NCBI GenBank assembly: GCA_037974665.1
Contig: CM075773.1
Span: 62,216,763-62,280,762 of the forward strand
From: Ehretia macrophylla
Lineage: Eukaryota; Streptophyta; Magnoliopsida; Boraginales; Ehretiaceae
Direction of reading: 5' to 3'
Length of the DNA: 64,000 nt
Each line of letters opens with the position of its first letter. Positions within the stretch are counted from its first letter, which is position 1. Under the pieces are notes generated by a model. It searched no databases, was not told the origin of the DNA, and saw only the letters and a program-made list of their open reading frames with translations. Positions 45,601-56,130 of the stretch are shown here, in pieces. Both the position numbers and the translations under genes were made by a program.

Positions 45601-46656
45601 ACTCCCACTCAAATAGCCTATAAACTGACTGGCAACACTTATTGCGAGAAGATATCTAGGCGTGTCAGATTAGAGATTGGATGTCGTAATCATTGGAAAC
45701 AACGAAACAACGAAGAACAGTACGACGGTCTTATTTTCCTCATTTTGGTTTTGGTTTTTTTTTTCTTACCCACCTAACAACAACTATTAACAAAAGGAAG
45801 AGTGAGAATGAAATGGCTTAATGTAATACAATGCATTAGCCCTTCATTTATGTATAGCGTTAAAAAGAACAAGAATTCCTCTCTTCAATGTGGGGGAGAG
45901 GACAATTACATACGCACAACATACAACATATCTTACACACCTAAATACAACAAATAACAACAATTTAAATAATATATAATGATGGTGAGAAAAAATATGT
46001 TTGAGGTAATAGCAGCAATGCACCTGATGAGTGCTTTCACAAAAGAAATTGGATATATTCTACAAAGAAAGTTGAAGAACAACATTTGCCTGATTGAGCC
46101 TTTTTGAAGCGACAAAGGCAAGTTGGTTAAAATTATGTGGCAATAAAATATTAGTCAACTGGCTTGGGAGAAATCCTAGAAAAAGTTGTTAAGAATACAA
46201 ATGTCCTGCATGAAAAAGTTTTCAATACTCTTACATAATAATGCTATCCACCTAATGCCATTTGATTATCAGATGGGCCTGTGTTTATTATGGTTTCACA
46301 GCCAACATGTCTAACCATCATGGTGTAATACGTTAAAATACTTTTAGAAAAGATTCTTGTTAATTGCCCCTTCCACTTTAAATAAGGTTATTCTAATGAG
46401 TAAGACAACATGAAAATTTAGATAAAAAAGAATAGTCTTATGAGCCAATGATGACAAGAAAATGTATTCAGAAATTTTTATGGGCACCAGGCATCGTCTT
46501 GGTATGATCAAACGATACAGAGAATGAAATATATCCAGGAAGGCATAATGCGTGTCAACATTTGGATTCCTACTCTGCCGCCGATTCCAATCTCCAAAGT
46601 CAAGAGAAAGAGAAAATCTGGAAGAGACTATTGTTACCTCATGTCAATAAGCTAAC

Positions 46657-46892
46657 TGTTAAGGATATTCAGTCAATCAGCTAAACGACAGCAGAATCAG
46701 ATCTATATAAATTCAGACTGTAATTAGCTATGAGCACTTGTATCCTAGAGTTAGTTCTAGAATCAGTTAGCTATGCTAGCATAAAGTGACAGCTGTATAA
46801 AATATAGCACTCTTGTATCAATTCAGTTTAATCAATGAGAAGTTCAATTTCTGAAAAAAAATATCTTCTCTCTAGCTTTTCTCACACTAACA
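46657..46892 (+). mobile_element. Solo LTR, plus strand (intron 12)
   Basis: TGTTAAGGATATTCAGTC to CACACTAACA with matching TGTTA/TAACA ends, a TATATAAATTC box (about 46,704) and a terminal CTTCTCTCTAGC stretch typical of plant copia LTRs. No partner LTR, primer site or clear 5-bp duplication is seen. Confidence 0.55.
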
Positions 46893-47093
46893 ATAATAGA
46901 ATACATCTTTCGGAAGTGGATATAGGAGGAAAATTTAGCTAAGCATAAGTTGAAGTTTGCTTATATTAACTCAATACTGGAAAATAAATCACGGGACCGC
47001 AAATCGGTCATAGTTAAAGATCCCTAAAATATTATGTCTAGACAACAAGAAATCCTGGATCTCCATATAACTAATCAAAAAATTGCAGCTTAC

Positions 47094-47580
47094 CCCATTT
47101 TTCTCAAACCGAAGTTGTTCTTGAGGTAGACAAAAAAAATCAGCATCAGCACGCATTGGCCAACCTAAGTGGAAACAATCCGTGGACCTAACATATTATA
47201 GAAAAGGAAATTAGTGAAATGAAGATACACTGATGACATATCGAGAGGCACAAGATGTCACTTTACCAGAAGTACTCATTTAAATCATCATAATTCCTCC
47301 ACTGTGAATGTGTTGCATTTTGGACTTTGCACCTTGCAGCTTCCTGAAGAGCAGGGTTGGGATTGCTTTAGTTCAAAGAAAAAGATCCTAAGTGAGCATG
47401 ATTTAAATAGAAGGAAATGAGAGGAAAGCATGCACGCATTACCCGTGCAATCACATCATAAATAGGAGTTATAACTTTCCTCAAGAAAGCCTCTTCTTCT
47501 CCTCCATAGGCTGGCTTCACAGTTTCACCTGTCATGGGATTGACATTGCTGGAGAGCATACAATAGAGCTCAAAGCCCAT
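47094..47580 (-). CDS. Callose synthase exons 10-12
   Basis: Exon 10 is 47,443-47,580 (MGFELYCMLSSNVNPMTGE and then VKPAYGGEEEAFLRKVITPI). Exon 11 is 47,267-47,343 (EAARCKVQNATHSQWRNYDD and then LNEYF). Exon 12 is 47,094-47,187 (WSTDCFHLGWPMRADADFF, then CLPQEQLRFEKNG). Phases carry through, with the Trp codon split between exons 11 and 12. PAYGGEEEAFLRKV and NYDDLNEYFW are conserved CALS motifs. Confidence 0.9.
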
Positions 47581-47791
47581 CTAGAAAGACAAGAATTTAC
47601 CATTAACATTCAGCAAGGGATAAAAGACCCCACGAAGCCCTCTCATCTATCAAAAGAATATGTCAAATAAAGCACAGACCAGCCATGTGTCTTCCTTCTT
47701 AAAATTACTTTAATGTGGTCGCAAATAAAGCTATCTGCAATATTCAACCCGCATAATCCACTACAACTTACAATTAAAACCTGTCTACCAG

Positions 47792-48110
47792 GAGTGAAGC
47801 AGAGTGGCAACCAGCACGATGTTCAAGGCTGCACCAAAATTCTTTGATTTGGAAGAGATAAGCATTTATGAACTGATACATTTTGGGTTCCAATGATTTA
47901 CAATTTCAATTTTGAAGAACATCTTAGAATATATCTAACAAATTAGTGGGAAGAACTCAAATGCAGAGAAGCAAAGTGCAACCAGTATGATGGTCAAGAG
48001 GATAACATAATTCTTTGATTCTGCAGAAGCATTCACTCGGGTACTAATACCTTTCAAGTTCCAATAATTTATAATTCAACTTTAAAGCACATCTTAGAAA
48101 TATATCACAA
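47792..48110. repeat. Diverged tandem repeat, period about 175 bp (intron 9)
   Basis: Copy 1 begins near GAAGCAGAGTGGCAACCAGC (47,795) and copy 2 near GAAGCAAAGTGCAACCAGT (47,970). Later shared blocks are AATTCTTTGATT and CATCTTAGAA. Roughly 75% alike. Only noncoding intron sequence. Confidence 0.65.
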
Positions 48111-48817
48111 TGTATTTAGCTTGTATGAAGAATGCGAAAGCATTTTAGTGTTAGTATACTATTTGACCAATTGCTATAACTAATTAATGAACTTAAGAAT
48201 TAAGTGATTCATCGTAAATTCATAAGTATTTCACAAATCTGATTCCTTGTCAATCAGCTATGGGAACAGAAAAAGAAAAGTGAAGAAGAATATTCTCAAG
48301 AAAATATCAATACTAAAGCTAAGAGAAATCTAATTTTTTACTGAATTTCGAGTGTCTAAATTCTGTGATTTGACAAATTAGCAGGTAAATACTGAGTATG
48401 GTTGGGAGTAAACTGCATATCGTGCCTCCTTCTTTTCTAATAAGAATAGAAGTTTCATTTACTTGGCAAAATGGGGCATCCATTGCTAACAAGTATGCTT
48501 ATAGGATTCAGAAAACACTTTGTTGTGAGAAGGAAAAATTATTCAACACTGATAGATAGAATAAGTTGCGTGTTCTATTAAACTGATATAAAGAGGGACT
48601 AGCTTTAAGTTAGATGCATTATACCATGCTGCCCCCGTTCTTTCTTTAAGTCTTTTCTCTCTTTTCCGTTGTTCTACTGTCAGAGCCTAGGACAACAAAA
48701 ATCCTGGATTTAAAGTCTCGTTACTACAGATTTAAAACAATATGTCCCACTGCAACTCAGTCAAAAAAGAATACCACCTACACAAGACGCATTGAAGAAA
48801 AAAGAATGTACCCAAGT

Positions 48818-48962
48818 TGTGCCATCCCACATCGTTGGGAGATAGTGTGATTGTATGGTTTATAAGTAGGTATTGTGGATATAAGGGATAATTTGGGTTA
48901 ACCATTTTGGGCCAGTAGAAAATGAGCTGAGGTAGTTATTTCTTATGCTTATTGATGATGTG
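48818..48962 (+). mobile_element. LTR fragment related to the TRIM at 27-580
   Basis: Matches the reverse complement of the TRIM LTR: CCCACATCG, TGATTGTATGGTTTATAAGT, GGGTTAACCATTTTGGGCC and AGTAGAAAATGAGCT, then TTATTTCTTATGC. The final GC-rich part (CGCGCTTGCGGG) is missing, so it is a truncated copy of the same family in the opposite orientation. Confidence 0.72.
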
Positions 48963-49037
48963 TGGAACATAACATACGCGGAAGATTGAACACGCGTGGG
49001 ACACATGCCCTTGGTGAATAAGACTAGACCAAGGGCT

Positions 49038-49171
49038 CACTTCTGATACCATGTGTTAAGATAATTGAGATTTTATCCTAAAACTAATTGGTGTCAGGAA
49101 GAAAGGGTATGCTGTAAGAGAGATGATCTCATCAAAAAGAAATAACAGAAGTTGAACAATTAAATTAACAT
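49038..49171 (-). mobile_element. Short LTR-like remnant with primer-binding-site match
   Basis: TCTGATACCA (a reversed tRNA-Met primer site) is followed by TGTTAAGATAATTGAG, with CTAAAACTAATTGGTGTC, ending near ATTAACA (49,171). A similar start, TGTTAAGAATCATGGG with CTAAAACTAATTAGTGTC, occurs at 52,909. Both look like pieces of one small LTR family. Limits are approximate. Confidence 0.4.
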
Positions 49172-49249
49172 TTTCTCCTCTCAAGAATTAAACTTGAAAT
49201 TGTGTTATCAGTGTAAATTCTGCCATAAGGTATAAGCATGAAAGCATAC

Positions 49250-49586
49250 GTGATGATAGATATAGCAAAGGCATTCCGGCATGAATCTCAAGTTTGCAGC
49301 TTCCCCCCAAATAAGAAGATACAGTGCCGTGTACAATAATTTTCGCTGTTGCATCTCCTGCTGTATAGTTGGCAACCTACAAGCCGTTAATGAAAAAATA
49401 ATCACAAGCACGGTAAGCTGTCAGTTACATACGCACCAGACTTATTTTTGTGAGTATTTCAGAATGGGAACATTCTGGGGAGAGAAAGCCTCACCATAGA
49501 CTGCTTTTTCGATCCAAAAACTTACACCATTTCTTATAGTTCTTCAACAGTTTCTTCATCACTTCATCCAGAGTGCGATCATCCAA
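49250..49586 (-). CDS. Callose synthase exons 8-9
   Basis: Exon 8 is 49,495-49,586 (LDDRTLDEVMKKLLKNYKK and then CKFLDRKSSL). Exon 9 is 49,250-49,376 (WLPTIQQEMQQRKLLYTALY and then LLIWGEAANLRFMPECLCYI). The Trp codon is split TG/G across the intron. The stretch LLIWGEAANLRFMPECLCYIYHH is a family hallmark. The exon 9 donor lies about 80 bp from an LTR-like remnant that ends near 49,171. Confidence 0.92.
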
Positions 49587-50198
49587 CTAAGGAAAACATG
49601 TAGAAAAAGGTCACTTCATCAAAACACAAGACATACCAACACGCTGACAGATTTGTTGGAAAGAATCAACATGGAAAGCTGATCTGAAGTATATCCAACC
49701 TGTTTTGGTTTATTATCTATTTATATGAACTATTCTTCAAATGTTGTTCTTTAGCTAAACTGAAAAGAACAATATAAATAGATAGCCTACCTTTAGATAT
49801 TGGTTAAATGAAAAGGATCAGAATTCAAAAATGGAATATTACTGGTAGCCAATGCACTTTGTCTTGGAGCCGGTAATGACAGAAATTATGATACAAACGC
49901 GCAATGCTGGAACAGAAAACCATAGAACATAGAAAGAAAACAAATACTATGCTTCTATGAATGTTACTGAATTACCCTTACGTGCGTTTAACAAACAAAA
50001 TATAAATGTAAATGTACAAAAAACCACCTTAGCTTCAAGCCTTGTAAATGAAAGAATTATATAAAATGTAACTGCCTACTCTTCTAGCTGATTTAAAACT
50101 AGACAGAAGCAGAAAAACTGTGTAACTGCTATAATGGAAACAAAAATTTTCAAAAGACAATGACCTTACATGAACAGGGAAATTTTCAGAAGACAAAC

Positions 50199-50766
50199 CT
50201 CGGATTGTTGATCAGAATTTGGGAACCGTCGCATATGCACATTTGCAAGTAGCAAAATCAGATGCTCCCTTTGATTCGCAACGTTATCTTTCTGAAATTT
50301 AATCAAGAGGCAGATATCATCAAACCCACAAATTAAAAAGAATAAGAAAATAATTGAAGTCCTAATAATCATATTTCCATAAGCTCTCTAATCTCAAAGA
50401 CAGCTCACAGCAAAGAATGTTTGAGACCAAACATACAACATGATGGAATTGCACTAAGAAGCAGGAATTTTGACCTGAAAACCAAACATAATTTGAAGCC
50501 AGTCAAGAATATCTTCATGTTTCTTCTTGTAGTCCTTAGGCCATGGTAGACCCTTGGTATTTCTCAGAGCATATATCACAGATTGAATCTGGAAATCAAA
50601 ACAATTAAGCTGACAAATATAATAGAAGAGCTGATAGTGAAGGTAAAGAGTTCAGGTATTTGCAAACCTCCGGATATCTCATAGCACTATCAGGATCAAG
50701 AGGAATAATATTGTAAGGAACATATAATTCTGTCTTCTCCGCAACTTTATCGTAGACTTCCAGTAT
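50199..50766 (-). CDS. Callose synthase exons 5-7
   Basis: Exon 5 is 50,668-50,766 (ILEVYDKVAEKTELYVPYNI and then PLDPDSAMRYPE). Exon 6 is 50,475-50,588 (IQSVIYALRNTKGLPWPKD, ending LDWLQIMFGFQ). Exon 7 is 50,199-50,291 (KDNVANQREHLILLLANVHM and then RRFPNSDQQSE). All three start and end on codon boundaries. The block DNVANQREHLILLLAN is one of the best conserved family signatures. The canonical DSANQAIMRYPE appears here as DSAMRYPE, so three residues are deleted in frame. Confidence 0.9.
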
Positions 50767-50841
50767 CTATGCATTAATAGTCAATCATTATTCTCAGTTG
50801 CACAAGGAGAAACATTATCATACAACTGAAGATTTCTGACA

Positions 50842-50913
50842 AAGAACGTCCCTCAGAAGGTCAAAGCAGAATCATCCAAGAACGCCCCTCAGAAGGTGAA
50901 AGCAGAATCATCC
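50842..50913. repeat. 36-bp tandem duplication (intron 4)
   Basis: Copies 50,842-50,877 and 50,878-50,913, each AAGAACGYCCCTCAGAAGG followed by a block ending GCAGAATCATCC, with two differences. Noncoding. Confidence 0.88.
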
Positions 50914-51133
50914 AAGAACAAGGCATTATATCAAAAGATGTATTCCCCTCATCTCAAATTGAGATTCAACTTGTCAATTTGCATGAAGTTTAGCTAAGAT
51001 TTGAAACTAAATAGTAGTTTAAGCAGAATGGGAATGAAATTGACCACAATATAGTTTTTGTATAAGTGATATTGTGTCCTAGAGTCTACAAAAAACAGTT
51101 ACAGCTTACCTACAGTACTAAGCCATTCTCTCC

Positions 51134-51134
51134 A

Positions 51135-51182
<48 letters not shown>
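51134..51182. repeat. Compound microsatellite (CT)n(AT)n
   Basis: About 13 CT units followed directly by about 11 AT units within intron 4 of the callose synthase gene. A likely length-polymorphic marker. Confidence 0.95.
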
Positions 51183-51329
51183 TCTACAATTATTTTGAAG
51201 TTGGTAAGAGTTTCCATTTCAGGAAAGTGGATATTAATTTGGAACAAGCCATAACTGAAATATGGATATTCAGTCAGGGAGATGTGAACTAATTCTTATA
51301 AAAGATGCAAGGATGTCATTTGGATTCAC

Positions 51330-51645
51330 CTCATCATCCACTTCCTCAAATTGCATCTGATAAATTGCTTTTAAAACTTCAAACAGAATGCTAGCAGTTT
51401 GGTGCACTTTAGTCAGCTGTGCACTGAAAATTGAAGAAGTAAAATATCAAAACACTAGCAAAACAAGCCAACAATAGAACATGATACAATATTAGAAGAA
51501 TAAAAAGGGGATAAACATACTGGCTGGCTTTATCAGCGGCATTGTGTAATGCTTCAACATACTCTTTGTAGTAATGCTGATAAAAGCTCTGCATTTCATG
51601 TGCATCACTATCTTTTACCCTTCCGATTAAGGTTGGATCGTTATC
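51330..51645 (-). CDS. Callose synthase exons 3-4
   Basis: Exon 3 is 51,521-51,645 (DNDPTLIGRVKDSDAHEM and then SFYQHYYKEYVEALHNAADKA). Exon 4 is 51,330-51,423 (AQLTKVHQTASILFEVLKA and then QFEEVDDE). Both have canonical GT/AG borders, and the His codon is split CA/T between them. The sequence matches the NDPTLIGR and YQTANVLFEVLKA regions of CALS1-4. The short intron between them (51,424-51,520) contains nothing else. Confidence 0.88.
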
Positions 51646-52699
51646 CTGGAAGAATGTCATTAAATTCAGTACCAACCGCTGGAAATAACCACAAATCCAC
51701 CTCAACCCACGGTCATCAAACTGAAGACCCAAAATTCAGACATTACATTATAGATTTGACGCATCATAGATCTAGTGACCTTAATACTGTACACGTTCTT
51801 GGTGATGAGGGATGTTTCTCAAAAAGGAAGAAGAAATTATATGATGACTGATATCAAGCAAAATCCCACAAATGTTGAGATGTACACCCAAGAATCAGGA
51901 GCAGACATAGCAAAGATCTGTTAGCATAAATTGATTGTCATTGACCCACCATTCCCGTTGCCGATCCACAATCACAGGACCTAAATATGTGCTCATGTAT
52001 TAGTTTGTCTTTCAATACTCGGGATACAGAACATCTCTTTCTCTTGGATATATACATGTATCAAACAATAAGGCTACAGCAATGATAATAGCTTCCAGAC
52101 TTGTATGAGTTTTCATTTGGTATGGTCATCATCGATCTTTTTTGCATGTTGGACACATGCAAAAGATGCCATGACAAACTCAGGAGTTGGGCATCCTCGC
52201 ATCTCTAGAATCAAGCATCTTACTCAGATAAGTTGGTTAGAGAAAGTCAGCTAAATAATCCTCAAACCGTTGCTCAAGAAACCATACTGCAGTGAGGGTA
52301 ATTGCAACCATTAAGTTTGGTCGTAGTAATGGTGGAGTTCTCGTGAATTTCACACAACCACATATGTCGCTGAAGCAGATTGACCGGAGATCAAAGTTGT
52401 AAGACCTTAATTGAAAGGTGTAATTCCAGGAAGAAGACTACAAACCGAGCCTCTATTGATATTAGTTTAACCACAAACAAATATCCTTTCTTACCTTAGT
52501 AACTATGAGTGAATGGTGTCTGACAAACAAAAGCAACCAAAAAACAAGTAAGAGGCAAATAGGCAGAGATCATCAAGCCATATGCTTATCAAAGACATCA
52601 TTTACAACAAAGAAGTCTACACTGATTAACAAGAATGTAGATAACCACTGTGATTTGTGAAAATGAAAGATTAATAACAATGCAAGGTTGTTAAGCTAC

Positions 52700-52800
52700 C
52701 TTTTCAAGTCGCAGTTGAAGTGCAGTTCTGAATTGACGAACACCAGATCCACTCAAAGTAGGGTCCAAGCTGTGAACCTTCTTAAGCGCATAAAACCGGC
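52700..52800 (-). CDS. Callose synthase exon 2
   Basis: Encodes CRFYALKKVHSLDPTLSG and then GVRQFRTALQLRLEK, matching the family stretch that follows the VAYLC motif. The acceptor is CAAG at 52,801 and the donor GTAGCT at 52,699. It starts in phase 1 from exon 1 and ends on a codon boundary. Intron 1, between this exon and exon 1, is about 2.8 kb and contains the palindromic MULE-like element. Confidence 0.88.
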
Positions 52801-52908
52801 CTTGATAACAAATTAAGTAATCCAAAACTGTTAGTATTGGCCAGTTATAATGAAAATAGCCAAAAGTTAGCACATGATACACAAACTTCTTTTCAAGACT
52901 TGTAGATT

Positions 52909-53036
52909 GTTAAGAATCATGGGTTCCATTCTAAAACTAATTAGTGTCGGGTGTAGTAGTTCAGGATCTTATAAGGTGATCTTAGAGTTTATAGTTTTTC
53001 TATGTGTGACAAGGGTATATTCTAATATACACTGTT
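52909..53036. other. LTR-like remnant in intron 1
   Basis: TGTTAAGAATCATGGG followed by CTAAAACTAATTAGTGTCGG resembles the 49,053 remnant. No pair, primer site or duplication was found. Low support; the end point is approximate. Confidence 0.3.
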
Positions 53037-53346
53037 ATAATCCTCCTTTATTACCTTTAGCTTAATTACTAGAAATTCAAATAAAAACCCCAACTAATAA
53101 TTAACTCTTACACAATGCTAATACGCTAGCTCTTAAGACACCAAAACCCTTCACTCTGCCAAAAAATAGTTAGTGGTGCGTTAATTTGTTAGAAGTTTCT
53201 TCCCCATAATTTATAATGGAATATATAGGCATAAAAGTATTGCTGATTTGCATCAGATTTCTCTCTGAGCTGTAGCATATTTTTAGGGAAAATTTCACAA
53301 ATAGTCCCTATTGTTACCCTTTTGTCTCAATTTAGTCCTTATTGTT

Positions 53347-53546
53347 CCATTTGTCTCAATTTAGTCCCTATTGTTTGCAAAAAAATCTCAATTTGGTCCC
53401 TTCCGTCAAATAAGGGTTAAATCTAACAGAAAGTTGGTCACGTGCACCATTTGTCTCAATTTAGTCCCTATTGTTTGCAAAAAAATCTCAATTTGGTCCC
53501 TTCCGTCAAATAAGGGTTAAATCTAACAGAAAGTTGGTCACGTGCA
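53347..53546. repeat. Perfect 100-bp tandem duplication in the left arm of the foldback element
   Basis: 53,347-53,446 and 53,447-53,546 are identical by eye, each running from CCATTTGTCTCAATTTAG to TTGGTCACGTGCA. The identity implies a recent slippage or unequal exchange, or an assembly artefact. Absent from the right arm. Confidence 0.9.
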
Positions 53547-53589
53547 CCGCACGTGACCACGGTCTCAGGAGCAATTTTGGAATATAACA

Positions 53590-53870
53590 ATAAAAGTTCA
53601 ATTTAATTCTCAATGTTTTGAAAAAGTTTCATTTGAGTCCTTAATGTTTTAAAAAAATTTCAAATAAGTCCTTAATGTTTTAAAAATATTTCAAATAAGT
53701 CCTCAATATTTTAAAAATGTTTTAAATAGGTCCTCAATGTTTTAAAAATGTTTCAAATAGGTCCTCAATGTTTTTAAAATGTTTCAAATTGGTCCTCAAT
53801 ATTTTAAAAATGTTTCAAATAAGTCCTCAATGTTTTGAAAAGATTTTAATTAAGTCCTTACTGTTCTATA
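53590..53870. repeat. Minisatellite arm, unit about 32 bp
   Basis: About eight imperfect units of the type TTTCAAATAAGTCCTCAATG plus TTTTAAAAATG. The same array occurs in reverse complement at about 54,580-54,800, which makes the palindrome of the foldback element. Confidence 0.85.
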
Positions 53871-55614
53871 AAGTTGGAAATAAACCCTTAAGGTCCCCCA
53901 TCTTTTAAACACACAAGGTTTGGGTGGTTAACAAGGAGGAAATAGACTTGTCTTGATGGATGTAGCTCAAAAAATTTAGTCGAGTTAGCTTTTAACCAAT
54001 AAGTGATTTCGAATTTGTCAAAACCAAAATTAGGGAAGTCACAATACGTAAACAAAAGGGTAGAATAATGACACAATATACGTTACCAACTACAGACCTT
54101 TAACATTTTTCATTTGAATACCTGTTATGAAAACAATCATAAATACCTCAACATTATAAAAAATTATGTTTCTTCATCCTTAATCCAAAAAAAACATAAC
54201 AATAATATCATCAAAGTATCAGTCATAAAAGTCTGTCATAATCTTATAACATGTCATAAAAAAAAAGTCATTAAATATGGTTAAAGTCATTATATTTAGC
54301 TATCATAGTCCCATCCATATACAAAAATCATCTTTACATATCCTGTCATAATCCCATCCATCTACAAAAATATTCATCAGTCATGTCATAACCTATTTGT
54401 AACCCATCCACAAAAACCATTGGATTGACTAACTTTGTTCATAGCATGTTCATTCATCAATATGAATAAAGTTACAAACAATATCCATCAGTCCTGTCAT
54501 AACCTATTTGTAACTCATCCACAAAAACCACTGAGTTGACTAACTTTGTTCATACCATGTTCATTCATCAATATGAACAAAGTAAGGACTTAATTGAAAT
54601 CTTTTCAAAACATTTAGGACTTATTTGAAACATTTTTAAAACATTGAGGACTTATTTGAAATATTTTTAAAATATTAAGAACCTATTTAAAACATTTTTA
54701 AAACATTGAGGACCTATTTGAAATATTTTTAAAACATTGAGGACTTATTTAAAAAAAATTTAAAACATTGAGGACTCAAATAAAACTTTTTCAAAATATT
54801 AAAAACTAAATTGAAATTTTATTATTATATTCCAAAATTGTTCCTGACACCGTGGTCAGGTACAGATTTAACCTTTATTTGACAGAAGGGACCAAATTGA
54901 GATTTTTTTTTACAAATAATAAAAACTAAATTGAGACAAATGGAACAATAAGGACTAAGCTGAGATAAAAGGGTAATAATAGGGACTATTTGTGAAATTT
55001 GCCCCATATGTTCATTACTATCTAAGCTTTTTGTTTCCGCCGTATCTTCTAATACTTACACAGTTCTATTAGTCAACGTTAGATGTTACTCTAGTTGAAC
55101 ATGAATTCATGCCCATAAAGTTTTCTAGTTAGTGGTGAGGACTTCACGTACCATAACATATACCTATGTTATGCTATAGTGTTCTGGGCTGGACTAAGCT
55201 ATGGGAGATTTGGGCATGGACGACTTGGGCCTGTGCCCAAGACCCCCTTAGTTCAGGCACCCAATTTAAAAACATTGTTTTTTTATAAAAAAAAAATAAA
55301 GGTGTATCTTAAATTAATTAGTGTTCTTTAATTGAGATTAAGAGGTAAGAAAAATAAATTTTATATAGATTTATTTTTTGTTAATTTGTAATATTATGTT
55401 ATTTTATAATATTAATTTTTTTTTTATAATATTATGTTATTTTATAATTCTAATTTTGTTTGTTTTTTTATTTATAGTGATTATTTTAATAAAAAATTTA
55501 AAATTTTTTTTATTAAAAAAAATCTAATTATTAAGGCTACCAATTAAATGATGACCCAAGATCCCAAATTATTTGAGACGACTTTAATAGTGTCAAAGAA
55601 CAATCAAGACTTAC

Positions 55615-55774
55615 AGAGGTAAGCGACTCTGGGATTGATGTAATCGATCTCATTGGCGACACGGAGAATGGGAGCTATATCAACCACTGAAGAGGGCAGC
55701 ACCTCACTGTCGAATTTCGACGACTGTCCCAAATTGTACTCCATTTTCTGAGCTCTGATTATCCGCCTCTGCAT
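55615..55774 (-). CDS. Callose synthase exon 1 (N-terminus)
   Basis: Reads into the family N-terminus VVDIAPILRVANE and ends RVAYLC. The donor is GTAAGT at 55,614 and exon 2 supplies the rest of the Cys codon (CTCT then GC). Two in-frame ATGs are possible, at 55,774 (giving MQRRIIRAQ, like the QRRI stretch of CALS proteins) and at 55,744 (MEYNLGQ). A CAG that could be a splice acceptor lies directly after the first ATG. If it is used, the second ATG is the start, so the minimum coding exon is 55,615-55,744. Confidence 0.85.
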
Positions 55775-56042
55775 GTTTCCTTTTTTTTTCTTTAATTATT
55801 TTTTTCTCTTTTTTCACTTGTTGCAATAAATAAAGATTCTAAATTCTTCTCACATAAAAAAAAAAAAAAAAAAAAAACCTGCAAAAAGGTAGAAAAAGAA
55901 AAAAAATCATGCCATCTATTAATCTACAGTATAGATAAAAACACTCCAAAGGAAAAAAATAATAGAATAGAAGATGATGCGTATGAGTAACAGATAAGAC
56001 ATGAACAACCACATGCAAAGCTCATGAGTATGCAATACATAC

Positions 56043-56130
56043 CAGATTTTGAAAACCTAGACGACAGAAGAAGGAGAAGAAGAACAAGGGACGATGGAAA
56101 AAGAAAGCTGTTGATGGTTGTTTAAACAAG
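56043..56130 (-). promoter_or_regulatory. Probable 5' UTR exon and start of leader intron of the callose synthase gene
   Basis: On the minus strand a pyrimidine-rich leader, typical of plant 5' UTRs, ends at a strong donor (CTG then GTATGTAT) at 56,042. No ATG is seen in it. A leader intron would run to a CAG just upstream of exon 1 and would include a run of about 23 A on the plus strand at 55,855-55,877. The upstream end and the TATA box were not located, so the right boundary is approximate. Confidence 0.4.

Larger units (their letters stand above)
44400..45960 (-). mobile_element. Copia fragment G with two degenerate LTRs (intron 12)
   Basis: The left LTR is 44,400-44,575 (TGTTGAGTGG to ACTAACA). 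A related, more decayed LTR lies at about 45,800-45,958 (both contain CTCTCTTC-AATGTGGG-GAGAG and ACATACAACATA). Between them are minus-strand RNase H remains, including SRSSAEQEY, and a 142-bp tandem duplication. A separate LTR-like insert lies at 45,111-45,600. The short LTRs and RNase H position match fragment C, so they are one family. The left LTR ends 19 bp from exon 13. Confidence 0.7.
53286..55005. mobile_element. Palindromic MULE-like foldback element (intron 1)
   Basis: Ends are inverted: GGGAAAATTTCACAAATAG at 53,286 and its complement CTATTTGTGAAATTTGCCCC ending at 55,005. Arms of about 450-600 bp consist of short repeats of the AATTTAGTCCCTATTG and TCAAATAAGTCCTCAATGTT kind, in opposite orientation on each side. 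Possible 9-bp target duplications ATATTTTTA (53,277-53,285) and ATATGTTCA (55,006-55,014) match at 7 of 9. The middle has a pair of about 107-bp direct repeats (54,378-54,590). No transposase. It lies between exons 1 and 2 and would form a large hairpin in the transcript. Confidence 0.8.
12904..55774 (-). pseudogene. CALS3-like: Callose synthase (GT48), CALS3-like, 35 exons, truncated at the 3' end
   Basis: Callose synthases are plasma-membrane and cell-plate enzymes that polymerise UDP-glucose into 1,3-beta-glucan at plasmodesmata, cell plates, pollen walls and wounds. Thirty-five exons were placed on the minus strand by matching the conserved family sequence and by GT/AG sites. Phases are continuous except at exon 18. 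The product covers the N-terminal Vta1/FKS1-like regions, the first membrane block (exons 13-20), the central loop and the start of the GT48 domain, about 1,335 of the usual 1,950 residues. The closest family pattern I know is the CALS1-4 clade, especially CALS3. Lesions: an in-frame TGA in exon 18 (35,861-35,863) and loss of homology in exon 35 near 12,913. The missing part holds most of the catalytic domain and the C-terminal membrane helices. Total length is 43 kb because at least ten transposable elements sit in the introns. It is either a pseudogene or a gene whose 3' part was displaced beyond the window. Confidence 0.9.

Noticed and set aside
53590..53870. Regular repeat units about 32 bp apart as a CRISPR array
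   Set aside because: The units are contiguous variants without unique spacers and recur inverted on the other arm of a foldback transposon in a plant intron.
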